Positions 1 to 7,526 of a stretch of DNA of 30,388 nucleotides are shown here, in pieces. Position 1 is the first letter of the stretch; each line of letters starts with the position of its first letter. This DNA is from JABMOW01 sp964409335 (GTDB lineage Bacteria > Fidelibacterota > Marinisomatia > SCGC-AAA003-L08 > JACNLC01): assembly GCA_964409335.1 (NCBI GenBank), contig CAYPCW010000035.1, positions 1-30,388 of the forward strand. The letters are read 5' to 3'. The notes below the pieces were generated by a model. The model was not told the DNA's origin, searched no databases, and worked only from the letters and a program-made list of their open reading frames with translations. A program made the translations under genes and the position numbers.

Positions 1-1
1 C

Positions 2-244
2 CAGAACTACCCCAATCCGTTCAACCCTGAGACGCTCATAAGTTATGAGTTACCAATGGCCAGCAATGTGCAACTAATTATCTACGATCTTCGTGGGCAA
101 GAAGTTGCCAAATTGGTAGACGACTATCAATTTGCTGGCTCGTACCAAATTAAGTGGGAGACTGATTTTCCTTCCGGTCTTTACACTTACCAACTCATGG
201 TTGGAGAAAAAATCTATTCAAAGAAGATGACTCTCCTTCGGTAA
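2..244 (+). CDS. C-terminal fragment of secreted protein with type IX-like sorting domain
   Basis: This is a partial gene running in from the left edge in an open frame from base 2 to a TAA stop. The visible 80 residues begin QNYPNPFNPET, followed by ISYELP, a short VQLIIYDLRGQEV strand, a GSYQIKWE stretch, FPSGLYTYQL and a basic KKMTLLR end. This is the FlgD-like beta-sandwich tag found at the C-terminus of many secreted or surface proteins in FCB-group bacteria and recognised by type IX secretion (family knowledge). The tag says nothing about the function of the missing upstream part. The first internal ATG at 56 lies inside the domain and is not a start. A bPH2 membrane protein follows after a 109-bp gap. 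Confidence 0.85.
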   Translation, partial: QNYPNPFNPETLISYELPMASNVQLIIYDLRGQEVAKLVDDYQFAGSYQIKWETDFPSGLYTYQLMVGEKIYSKKMTLLR

Positions 245-353
245 GTTTCTCCTCACAGTGGTTATATTTTCAGATTTCGGGAGTTCATCGCTGGATCTGA
301 AATTACTCATTTGGTTTGTTATCCGGAATGATTTCTAAACAAAAAGGAGAAAA

Positions 354-953
354 ATGATGTATAAAATTATTGAACCTGATCGAAAATTATTTATTAAACA
401 GATATATATTTTATTAACTTTTTCCATTATCATCATACTGGCAGCTTATATCATTGACAGAGTGGTAGCCCTTGTTGGAGAAGATCCCTCTCCAATTCGG
501 ATTTTCTGGTACATCGTTATTACCCTTCTCATCCTGTTGTGGGTTATTTCGGTCCCATTAGTAAAATTATGGATTAATAACCTGAAATATAGTATCCGGG
601 TGGATCGTATCGCCATTAATAAAGGTATCCTGACAAAAGTAGAACAAAATATCCCGTTTCGATCTATCACAGATTTTCAGCTCTATCGGTCTTTGTACGA
701 CCGCGCGTTGGGGATTGGATCAATAAAAATTCAAACCGCAGGGCAATCCCAATCCGCATCCGGTTATGAAGGCGTACTTTCCGGTTTAACTGACTTTGAA
801 TCCCTCCATTCTGAACTTCGGGAAAAAGTAAAATCACTTTACCCAAAAACCGGTACTGGTACCAGCGCTGCCACAAACTCAGAGTCCGGTGAACAAACGC
901 TTAAAATGATATTAGAAGAAATTAAATACATCCGCAAAAATATCGAAAAATAA
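354..953 (+). CDS. bPH2 (DUF304-like) membrane protein
   Basis: A 199-aa protein with two N-terminal membrane segments (about residues 15-37 and 50-72), then a cytoplasmic-type domain (about 75-165) with the pattern of bacterial PH domain 2: YSIRVDRIAINKGIL, a VEQNIPFRSITDFQL strand pair and GIGSIKIQTAG followed by a short SGLTDF segment. A low-complexity Thr/Ser linker and a helix rich in Glu and Lys form the tail. Proteins of this YdbS-like family are membrane-anchored with no known enzymatic activity. An AAAAAGGAG ribosome-binding site ends a few bases before two consecutive ATGs (354 and 357), so the start is uncertain by one codon. It stands alone between the secreted-protein fragment and a minus-strand pseudogene. 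Confidence 0.8.
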   Translation: MMYKIIEPDRKLFIKQIYILLTFSIIIILAAYIIDRVVALVGEDPSPIRIFWYIVITLLILLWVISVPLVKLWINNLKYSIRVDRIAINKGILTKVEQNIPFRSITDFQLYRSLYDRALGIGSIKIQTAGQSQSASGYEGVLSGLTDFESLHSELREKVKSLYPKTGTGTSAATNSESGEQTLKMILEEIKYIRKNIEK

Positions 954-992
954 TCCTGGCAACTCAATAGGGACGGTGGAAATCCAAATTCC

Positions 993-1641
993 CTATACCC
1001 TGCTATGAATTGCATTCAAACCACTGTCCACTTTGTGTATGAGGTGATACCACATCGCCAGGATGACCATATTGACTGCAATATACCATGGCCAGGGTCC
1101 AAACCATTTCTCAATTTCTACGGTCAGCGCTCTCAAATCGAGGATATTCCGACTGAAAACAAAATCAAATCCGGCAATTAATACCGTATATACGGCCATC
1201 CATGTAAACGCCGTGATTACACCATGACGGGGTAAGCGATGTCCTTTACACTTGAGAAAAAAGACAGTATAAATAAGCGGTATGCTGTGCTTTAGCTAAA
1301 ACGCCATCCATTCTTCAGGATACAATTCTATCGGAGGCAATATTTGATAATTGGGTACTATAAATGTAAATATATCTCCGGTCCATGCAATGTAAAAAAA
1401 CCACATCAAACAAACGCTGCGAGAATTTCACGACCAAAACCAAGGCCAAAAGGGCCGTAATATTACAGAACTAAACCAGGTAATGTGGATAATATAAATA
1501 ATTATGATAGTTTGTTATGCCCAATGAAATTACCAAAACAGAGGGTAGAATCCATTTACCCAATCTTACCGGTGTCCACAGCAGTGCAAAGAGTCCGGCG
1601 GAGCCAGCGATGAGTATGATCTCAGTGAGGTTTGCTAACAC
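993..1641 (-). pseudogene. Decayed YwaF/TMEM164-like integral membrane protein
   Basis: Reading the minus strand from about 1641 gives membrane-protein sequence in three pieces: LANLTEIILIAGSAGLFAL up to PHYLV, an amber stop at 1471-1473, CNITALLALVLVV and RLFDVVF, then a frame change at a run of seven A (1394-1400, plus strand; six would keep frame). It continues as YIAWTGDIFTFIVPNYQ, LYPEEWMAF, a second amber at 1296-1298, KHSIPLIYTVFFLKCKGHR and GPWPWYIAVNMVILAMWY, ending at a third amber at 993. The order CNITALLAL, RLFDVVFxY and GPWPWYI matches the TIGR02206/YwaF family, which has six or seven helices and no established function. Total length of about 216 codons is near family size. No clear start was found; the 5' end overlaps the end of ctaA by about 20 bases. 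Confidence 0.7.
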
Positions 1642-2659
1642 GAGACCCAGACATGATGTGAAAATTCCGGATCATACGAAGGGATGTCAGGAAAAGGATG
1701 ACTGCCAGCAATTGATGGAGCACTGCAAGCCACACGGGTATAAATAAAATAAGCGTAAAAATACCAGCGATAACCTGAATTAAGGTCAAAGTAAAAATAT
1801 AGAATACGTCTCTTTTTTGAATACCATGTAATTCACGAAGTGACATCAACCATAACCCAATCGCCGCTGCTGCCAGAAGCATACCGGTGGAACGATGAAT
1901 GAACTGAACCGTCATGTTCGTTTGAAAAAAATTGATCCACCATGGAGATTTCTCAAATAACCCTTCGGGAAGCCATTGACCATTCATGGCTGGAAATGTA
2001 TTCCAGGCATACCCCGCTTTAAGTCCTGCCATCATTGCACCCCAGAACATTTGCAGTACAATCAATCCTGTAAAAACAACACTCAGCCGAACCCATTTTT
2101 TCAGGATCATATCAGGGTTATGACCGGCTGTGTCCGTAAAATCGAGGATGACCCAATAGATATATCCCACTAACCCCACAGCCAGTAAAAAATGGATTGC
2201 GAGCCGGTAATGACTCACATGCGGATTGTCTACCAGACCGCTGGTGACCATAAACCATCCCATAAATCCCTGAATAATGCCGATTAAAAACATGATCCTC
2301 AGCCGTTTCATTAGCCAGGGGGATATCCTTTTTTTTACATAGAAGATGATAAATGGAATGATAAAAAATATTCCGATCCCTCTGCCGATCAAGCGGTGAA
2401 GATATTCCCAAAAATAAATGGATTTAAACTCATTCAGATTCATTGAGGGATTAATTTTTCTGAACTCTGGATAATTTTGATACAATTGGAATTCAGCCTC
2501 CCACTTTTCTTCGGTTAGGGGTGGAATGATCCCGGTGACTGGCTCCCACTTCACCATCGATAACCCGGATTGTGTGAGACGGGTAATCCCTCCAATGATG
2601 ACCATCGAAATAATTAAAACACAGGCGGAAGCAAGCCATGCGACGATGTATTTATTCAT
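1622..2659 (-). CDS. ctaA: Heme A synthase, COX15/CtaA family
   Basis: A 345-aa polytopic membrane protein of the COX15/CtaA family, which oxidises the C8 methyl group of heme O to the formyl of heme A for aa3/caa3-type heme-copper oxidases. Conserved pieces: ITRLTQSGLSMVKWEPVTG after the first helix (residues 25-43), the EYLHRLIGR motif with H88, HYRLAIH with H150 and H156, FIHRSTGMLL with H255, and VLHQLLAV with H315. These are the histidines expected as heme ligands in the two four-helix halves. The long extracytoplasmic loop with PEFRKINP and LNEFKSIYFWEY is typical of the type without the cysteine pair. No oxidase genes lie in the window. Transcription is divergent from trpG; the neighbour downstream is a pseudogene. 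Confidence 0.92.
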   Translation of the reverse strand: MNKYIVAWLASACVLIISMVIIGGITRLTQSGLSMVKWEPVTGIIPPLTEEKWEAEFQLYQNYPEFRKINPSMNLNEFKSIYFWEYLHRLIGRGIGIFFIIPFIIFYVKKRISPWLMKRLRIMFLIGIIQGFMGWFMVTSGLVDNPHVSHYRLAIHFLLAVGLVGYIYWVILDFTDTAGHNPDMILKKWVRLSVVFTGLIVLQMFWGAMMAGLKAGYAWNTFPAMNGQWLPEGLFEKSPWWINFFQTNMTVQFIHRSTGMLLAAAAIGLWLMSLRELHGIQKRDVFYIFTLTLIQVIAGIFTLILFIPVWLAVLHQLLAVILFLTSLRMIRNFHIMSGSRVSKPH

Positions 2660-2917
2660 CGTACTTCCTCAAATGATATTTTGACTTTTCATAATTTTTA
2701 AATGCAAATAGCAGACAGGAGAATCCCCGTTTTTGCTATTTTACTATGTGTCTTTGCCGAGGTAAAATTACGATGGGAACACAAAACGGATTGAACCATG
2801 TTTCAATAAACCATACGCCTGACGATCAATCCGCGGAATGATTAAGCCGTGAAATCCCGGTGATCATAGGTATATTCCTAACCTATCGAAATGACGTATT
2901 AAATATGGAAATGATTA
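2660..2917. promoter_or_regulatory. Divergent intergenic region between ctaA and trpG
   Basis: 258 bases that must hold promoters for both divergent genes. The only structure seen is ATAGGT at 2866-2871 and ACCTAT at 2881-2886, a perfect 6-bp inverted repeat with TAGG/CCTA nested in it, about 30 bases before the trpG start. No tandem Trp codons, T-box or classic attenuator were found. Confidence 0.35.
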
Positions 2918-3481
2918 ATGATCGTTATCATAGATAACCATGATTCGTTCACCTATAATCTGGTACAATACATCGGAATTACAGACCCCAACTTTGCTGT
3001 GGTCATGAATGATGAAATCTCTGTTTCCGGAATCATCAGGATGAATCCGGATAAAATCGTCATATCCCCGGGACCGGGAATTCCATCAAAAGCGGGTATT
3101 TGTCTTGACCTCATTCGTGCAATGACCGGTGAATGCCCAATCCTGGGAATATGTCTCGGACATCAGGCGATCATTGAGGCGTTTGGCGGTCGGTTGATCC
3201 GGTCGCCAAATATCTGTCACGGCAAGCGCTCCATGATTCATTGCCGAGGATCAGCCTTATTTATAGGCATACCCACAACTCTGCAGGCGACACGGTATCA
3301 TTCATTCGTTGCAGAGGGGGAAACAATTCCCGGAGATTTGAGGGTGATCGCTGAAACCAACGATGGTCTTATCATGGGGATTGAACATGTTGAACATCCC
3401 GTCTTCGGGCTTCAATTCCATCCTGAATCAATTATTACAGAATATGGATTGAAGATGATAGAAAATTTTCTAAAAATTTAG
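2918..3481 (+). CDS. trpG: Anthranilate synthase component II (glutamine amidotransferase)
   Basis: A 187-aa class I glutamine amidotransferase that releases ammonia from glutamine for anthranilate (or aminodeoxychorismate) formation. Signature blocks are all visible: IIDNHDSFTYNLVQY at the N-terminus, ISPGPGIPSKAG (49-60), the nucleophile elbow GICLGHQ with C79, HGKRSMIH, RYHSFV, and FHPESI with the H168/E170 pair completing the triad. The length is normal for TrpG/PabA. The ribosome-binding site is weak (GGAAATGATTA before the ATG). trpD follows 123 bp downstream on the same strand, favouring TrpG over PabA, but the partner TrpE is not in the window; as in other bacteria the protein may serve both pathways. 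Confidence 0.9.
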   Translation: MIVIIDNHDSFTYNLVQYIGITDPNFAVVMNDEISVSGIIRMNPDKIVISPGPGIPSKAGICLDLIRAMTGECPILGICLGHQAIIEAFGGRLIRSPNICHGKRSMIHCRGSALFIGIPTTLQATRYHSFVAEGETIPGDLRVIAETNDGLIMGIEHVEHPVFGLQFHPESIITEYGLKMIENFLKI

Positions 3482-3604
3482 ATTAAAACTATATGTATTA
3501 TTTATCATTGTTTCAGCCTAATTTAATCAATATTATTCGGGATAAATTTGGATATTATTTCACACACTGATTTCGTGTAACTTCAGAATATTTAGAAAGA
3601 TTTT

Positions 3605-4603
3605 ATGAAAACGATTATCGATAAATTACTGATCCACCAAAGCCTGACCCAGGATGAAGCCCGGGAGATCATGAACCGTATCATGTCCGGCGAATTCAAT
3701 GCTCCTCAGATTGCAGGATTTCTTGTCGCACTTCGTTCTAAGGGTGAATCTTCCGGAGAGATTGCCGGCTTTTCCCAGGCTATGCGGGGAAAAATGATAC
3801 CGGTGCATTTATACGGTGAAGCCATTGATATGTGCGGTACCGGAGGAGATGCGCGGGGAACATTCAACATTTCGACGTCGGCGTCCTTTGTTGTCGCAGG
3901 CGCCGGGGTGAAGGTTGCAAAGCACGGATCCAGGTCATTGACCTCTAAATCCGGATCAGCAGATGTCTTGTCTGAGCTGGATGTGGATATCACCCTGGAA
4001 CCAGTGGCGGTCTCAGAGTGTGTTGAGAGAATCGGCTTAGGGTTTATGTTTACCCCGTCGCTGCATCCAGCATTGAAATTTGCCGAGGTTGCGAGAACAT
4101 CATTAGGTATTCGGACAGTATTTGATTTTCTGGCGCCTCTGGCGAACCCTGCAGGAGTCAAACGTCAGGTATTGGGCGTCTATGATGGTTACCTGACCGT
4201 TAAATTGGCTAAAGTACTCCAAAAATTAGGGTCTGAAGAAGCTATTGTGGTTCATGGCCATGACGGAATGGATGAAATCACAACCACCAGTTCTACCAAA
4301 GTTACCCAATTGAAAAACGGGTCTATTGAATCTACCGTTTTTTCACCATCTGATTTTGGATTCACGACGGTACCGTTATCTATGTTACAGGGGGGTGATC
4401 CCCGACGAAATGCAGAAATTATTATGAACATTTTATCCGGTCAAAAGGGTCCGCACCGGGACATCGTTTTGCTGAATGCTGCGGCCGGAATCATGGTAGG
4501 TGGAAAGGTAAACGCTTTGGAGGATGGCATAAAAGAAGCGGTGCAGTCCATCGATTCGGGGGCTGCCATGGATGTGCTTCAAAAGTTGATTTCCTATCGA
4601 TAA
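3605..4603 (+). CDS. trpD: Anthranilate phosphoribosyltransferase
   Basis: A 332-aa enzyme transferring phosphoribose from PRPP to anthranilate, the second step of tryptophan synthesis. The PRPP-binding CGTGGD loop is at residues 77-82, followed by FNISTSASFV, the KHGSRSLTSKSGSADVLSEL segment (106 onwards), the FMFTPSLHPAL block and RTVFDFLAPLANPAG. Length and domain order match the family (small helical N-terminal domain, then the alpha/beta domain). The start ATG follows TTTAGAAAGATTTT, a modest ribosome-binding site. It is convergent with the SLC13 permease gene, only 26 bp apart. No trpC, trpF, trpB or trpA follows, so the pathway is split across the genome. Confidence 0.93.
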   Translation: MKTIIDKLLIHQSLTQDEAREIMNRIMSGEFNAPQIAGFLVALRSKGESSGEIAGFSQAMRGKMIPVHLYGEAIDMCGTGGDARGTFNISTSASFVVAGAGVKVAKHGSRSLTSKSGSADVLSELDVDITLEPVAVSECVERIGLGFMFTPSLHPALKFAEVARTSLGIRTVFDFLAPLANPAGVKRQVLGVYDGYLTVKLAKVLQKLGSEEAIVVHGHDGMDEITTTSSTKVTQLKNGSIESTVFSPSDFGFTTVPLSMLQGGDPRRNAEIIMNILSGQKGPHRDIVLLNAAAGIMVGGKVNALEDGIKEAVQSIDSGAAMDVLQKLISYR

Positions 4604-4607
4604 GTGA

Positions 4608-4624
4608 ACACCTGATGTTGGTGT
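4608..4624. terminator. Short hairpin between convergent trpD and permease genes
   Basis: ACACC (4608-4612) and GGTGT (4620-4624) form a 5-bp stem with a 7-base loop in the 26-bp gap between two convergent stop codons. There is no T-tract on either strand, so this is only a weak candidate for a bidirectional terminator. Confidence 0.25.
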
Positions 4625-4629
4625 ATCCG

Positions 4630-6432
4630 CTAAAAACTCCAGAATTTGGGGATGAAATATGAGGCGATCCCCCAAAAAATGATAGTCAATGGAAATCCTG
4701 CCTTTATAAAATCCCAAAATCGATACTGACCGGGACCATACACCATTAAATTCGTCTGATATCCCATCGGAGTCATAAAACTGGCTGAGGAACCAAATGC
4801 CACTCCGACGAGAAATGGCCGGGGATCGATTCCAAGGGAATGTGCGAGGGCAATTGCAATGGGAGTCATAACGATCGCGATAGCTGTGTTTGAAATAAAC
4901 GCTGTCATGATAAACGATACCAGATAAATTAATGATACCATGACTGTATAGTTCGGCGATTCCGGTGTCATAAACAACTCGCCCATATAAATGATTGACT
5001 TTCCTATAATCACATCAGTCCCGGTTGACCGAAGGGCAATCCCCAAAGGAACCAGAGCTGCGATCATGAAAATTACCGGCCAATTGATCGCTTCATAAGC
5101 ATCCTCGATGGACAGTGAGCGTAATAGTAGAAGTAGAATTGTGCCCAGCACAGCCCCTTTTACAAGGGGAAAAATATTTAATGCCGCCAGGATCATCACC
5201 ATGGGAATCACCAACACGGACAGCCACCAGTATTTTTCATACTTTAAACTAATATCCAATTCTTCAGCGACAATTAGATCACTGCTTCCTCTGAGCCGAG
5301 CCAATTTCTCTTTGGGGATCATAATGAGTAGGGTGTCGGAAAATTTCAAGCGAATATAGGCAATTTTTTGAAACAGATTTTCACCATGTCGTCGAATTGC
5401 CAGAACGAAGCTAAAAAATCTTTGTCTAAAATCGATCTCCTTGAGGGTTTTTCCAATGAGAGATGAATTCTGACCGATGATGGTCTCAACCAATACGTGG
5501 TTTTTTCCAGACAGTTCCTGCTGTGTTAATTTGATGTCTGATAGTAACAGCAATCCCAATTCTTCTTTAAACCGGAGGATATCCTCAACGTCAAGGCGAA
5601 CCAACAAAAGATCGCCGGCTCTAAAATGGAATTTTTTCAAATCAAACCGGTAACGCACATTTTCACGAATGATCATGATGATATCAACATTCAGTTTACC
5701 AATACTTTCTAACTCACCATAAGTTTTACCGATCAGTATCGAATCAAGCCCTACTCTGAATTCGGTGATATACTTCCCTAAATGGTATTTCGTCGCCAGG
5801 GATGACAAAATGGATCGGCTGGGTAACCACCATCTGGCAAGGATCATGTTATATACCGAACCCACTGCCAGGAAGATCAGTCCCAGCTTCGTAAACTCAA
5901 ACATTTTGAATGCTTTGATCCCTTCTTCCTCCATGACGGAAGAGACGACCAAATTGGTCGAAGTACCAATCAGAGTTAACGTTCCACCAAAGATTGCTGC
6001 ATATGATAAGGGCATCAGCAATCGGGTAGGACTGATGTGAAACTTTTTACACAGGTTCATGGTCATGGGAATAAATATTGCTACGGCTGCGGTATTATTT
6101 ATAAATCCGGAGATCAACGACACAGTAAGGTAAAATATAATTAAGGTTGGCCATTTTTTCCCATGAACGGATTTGGATAATCTATCTGACATGACTTCCA
6201 GAAATCCGGTTTTAACCAGGGAACGACTCAGAATGAACATAGCGCCTATCGTTATTACCGCTTTGTTGCTGAATCCGGAGATTGCATCTTCCGGTGTGAT
6301 CACGTTAAACAACAGCAATGTTCCGGTTGCAGCGAGTGCGGTAACTTCCATTGGAACCCACTCTATCGCAAACATCACGATGGCACCTGCAATGACCAAC
6401 AGCAGCAGAATGATATTACCTGTCAGTATCAT
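4630..6432 (-). CDS. SLC13/DASS-type permease with two RCK-C (TrkA-C) domains
   Basis: A 600-aa membrane transporter. The N-terminal half has several helices, an NNTAAVAIF motif at 112-120 and GTSTN at 156-160; the C-terminal half repeats this with SNTAIAIVMTPIA and GFGSSASFMTP-like sequence. The paired SNT/NNT motifs are the substrate and sodium sites of the divalent anion:Na symporter (SLC13) fold. The central hydrophilic region (about 205-395) contains two TrkA-C-type domains: one with VGLDSILIGKTYGEL and FRAGDLLLVRL, one with VETIIGQNSSLIGKTLKEI and LKFSDTLLIMI. Such permeases carry sulfate, dicarboxylates or other anions; the substrate cannot be read here. The start overlaps the DUF523 stop by ATGA, implying translational coupling. 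Confidence 0.88.
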   Translation of the reverse strand: MILTGNIILLLLVIAGAIVMFAIEWVPMEVTALAATGTLLLFNVITPEDAISGFSNKAVITIGAMFILSRSLVKTGFLEVMSDRLSKSVHGKKWPTLIIFYLTVSLISGFINNTAAVAIFIPMTMNLCKKFHISPTRLLMPLSYAAIFGGTLTLIGTSTNLVVSSVMEEEGIKAFKMFEFTKLGLIFLAVGSVYNMILARWWLPSRSILSSLATKYHLGKYITEFRVGLDSILIGKTYGELESIGKLNVDIIMIIRENVRYRFDLKKFHFRAGDLLLVRLDVEDILRFKEELGLLLLSDIKLTQQELSGKNHVLVETIIGQNSSLIGKTLKEIDFRQRFFSFVLAIRRHGENLFQKIAYIRLKFSDTLLIMIPKEKLARLRGSSDLIVAEELDISLKYEKYWWLSVLVIPMVMILAALNIFPLVKGAVLGTILLLLLRSLSIEDAYEAINWPVIFMIAALVPLGIALRSTGTDVIIGKSIIYMGELFMTPESPNYTVMVSLIYLVSFIMTAFISNTAIAIVMTPIAIALAHSLGIDPRPFLVGVAFGSSASFMTPMGYQTNLMVYGPGQYRFWDFIKAGFPLTIIFWGIASYFIPKFWSF

Positions 6433-6899
6433 TTGGACATCATTTTCTGAATTTCATCAACATCATCCGATGAGATTACCCTGATATTATCTTCAATACA
6501 CATGTGGGCAAATATACCGTTACCCTCCGTTAATACTCCCGTAAATTTCCCGTTGTAGATATTACCAACTCCACAAGATGGGCTTCCGGATTTCAGAATT
6601 ACAGACTCACAGCCCGCAGTTTTCAGTTCTTTAAGGGATGCTTTAGCCCCGATGATAAATTTAGCGGTTATATCTAACCCGTCTTGATTCTTTATACCTT
6701 GTTTTGTTTGAATAACCTGACTGGCAGGCTGACATAATTCTGCAGGAATTCGCGGGGTGGGTAATCCTCCAGCCACCTCAGGACATACAGGAATTAAGTT
6801 GTCTGACAATGTATATATGTTTGATATTTTACAATTTCCTCCGTTATATCGGCAATTGATTCCTGTTAAACATGCACTGATTCCGATGGGTTTACGCAT
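6429..6899 (-). CDS. DUF523 protein (YbbK/thiouracil-desulfurase-like)
   Basis: A 156-aa DUF523 protein. Visible signatures: IGISACLTGINCRYNGGNCK at the N-terminus (C10, C16), VCPEVAGGLPTPR with C39, and LKSGSPSCGVGNIYNG with C109. C10, C39 and C109 fit the three conserved cysteines that in the characterised member TudS hold a [4Fe-4S] cluster used to remove sulfur from thiouracil (family knowledge; which residues ligate here is inferred by position). The true substrate in this organism is unknown. It is the first gene of a two-gene minus-strand unit with the SLC13 permease (ATGA overlap) and is divergent from the arsenate reductase gene. Confidence 0.85.
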   Translation of the reverse strand: MRKPIGISACLTGINCRYNGGNCKISNIYTLSDNLIPVCPEVAGGLPTPRIPAELCQPASQVIQTKQGIKNQDGLDITAKFIIGAKASLKELKTAGCESVILKSGSPSCGVGNIYNGKFTGVLTEGNGIFAHMCIEDNIRVISSDDVDEIQKMMSK

Positions 6900-6964
6900 C
6901 CCTTAATTTAACGAATAGTGTTTCAACCGAAACAACAAAAGATGAGAAGGAAGATCAGGTAAAG

Positions 6965-6983
6965 AATTGATAATAAATCAATT
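6965..6983. promoter_or_regulatory. Perfect 7-bp inverted repeat in arsC/DUF523 divergent promoter region
   Basis: AATTGAT (6965-6971), five bases, ATCAATT (6977-6983): a perfect dyad midway between the divergent starts at 6899 and 7087. AT-rich dyads of this size are typical operators of small winged-helix repressors such as the ArsR/SmtB family, but no regulator gene is adjacent; the assignment is by shape and position only. Confidence 0.35.
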
Positions 6984-7086
6984 ATCCCGCCAGGGGAATT
7001 CAACAGACATATCCAATAGTGATTTTATCCTGGTCCTTTGCAGTTATAAATTTGTTCTTCATTTTAGCCCGGGAACTTACTGAATT

Positions 7087-7509
7087 GTGAAGGAAAAAAA
7101 GATATTATTTATATGTACGGGAAACTCGTGCAGGTCTCAAATGGCGGAAGGGTTTGCACGGACCATTGGCTGGAATGCCTTTAGCGCAGGTGTTCATCCT
7201 TCATCCGCAGTAAATCCGAATGCGATTCGTGTAATGAAAGAACTGTATATTGATATTTCACATCAGAAGACTCATTTCATCGATGAATACATCCGGGATG
7301 ATTTTGATGTCGTTGTTACGGTTAGTGATTATGCGAAAGAACAATGTCCATTATTTACCGGGAGGTGTAAAATGATAATTCATCATTCATTTCCGGACCC
7401 CTGGGAGGTAACCGGTTCCGACTCGGAAATACTTTCAGCATACAGAGATGTTCGGGATCAAATCAAAATTTGGTTACAATCATTTACTCAGGAAGAATTT
7501 TCTCAGTAA
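7087..7509 (+). CDS. arsC: Arsenate reductase-like low-molecular-weight phosphatase, thioredoxin-coupled type
   Basis: A 140-aa protein of the low-molecular-weight tyrosine phosphatase fold. The catalytic P-loop CTGNSCRS starts at residue 10 (C10, R16) directly after the first strand. SFPDPW at 101-106 supplies the general-acid aspartate. Two further cysteines, C87 and C94, are seven residues apart, the spacing used by the thioredoxin-dependent ArsC of Gram-positive bacteria for its disulfide cascade; this favours arsenate reductase over a plain phosphatase. The only start in this context is GTG at 7087. The gene is followed after 17 bp by a Na/phosphate symporter and a PhoU-like protein, a logical grouping because arsenate enters cells through phosphate transporters. 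Confidence 0.85.
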   Translation: MKEKKILFICTGNSCRSQMAEGFARTIGWNAFSAGVHPSSAVNPNAIRVMKELYIDISHQKTHFIDEYIRDDFDVVVTVSDYAKEQCPLFTGRCKMIIHHSFPDPWEVTGSDSEILSAYRDVRDQIKIWLQSFTQEEFSQ

Positions 7510-7526
7510 AAGATAAACCCGAAATT

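Noticed and set aside
1517..1747. 76-codon plus-strand ORF
   Set aside because: Antisense to the YwaF-like remnant and the end of ctaA; no family features.
2746..2841. 31-codon ORF before trpG as a Trp leader peptide
   Set aside because: Contains no Trp codons and no terminator/antiterminator pair was seen.
3706..4161. 151-codon minus-strand ORF
   Set aside because: Lies wholly antisense to trpD, whose motifs are intact.
7470..7526. TTG start for the Na/phosphate symporter
   Set aside because: Inside arsC and gives an unusual hydrophilic leader; ATG 7527 precedes the first helix.
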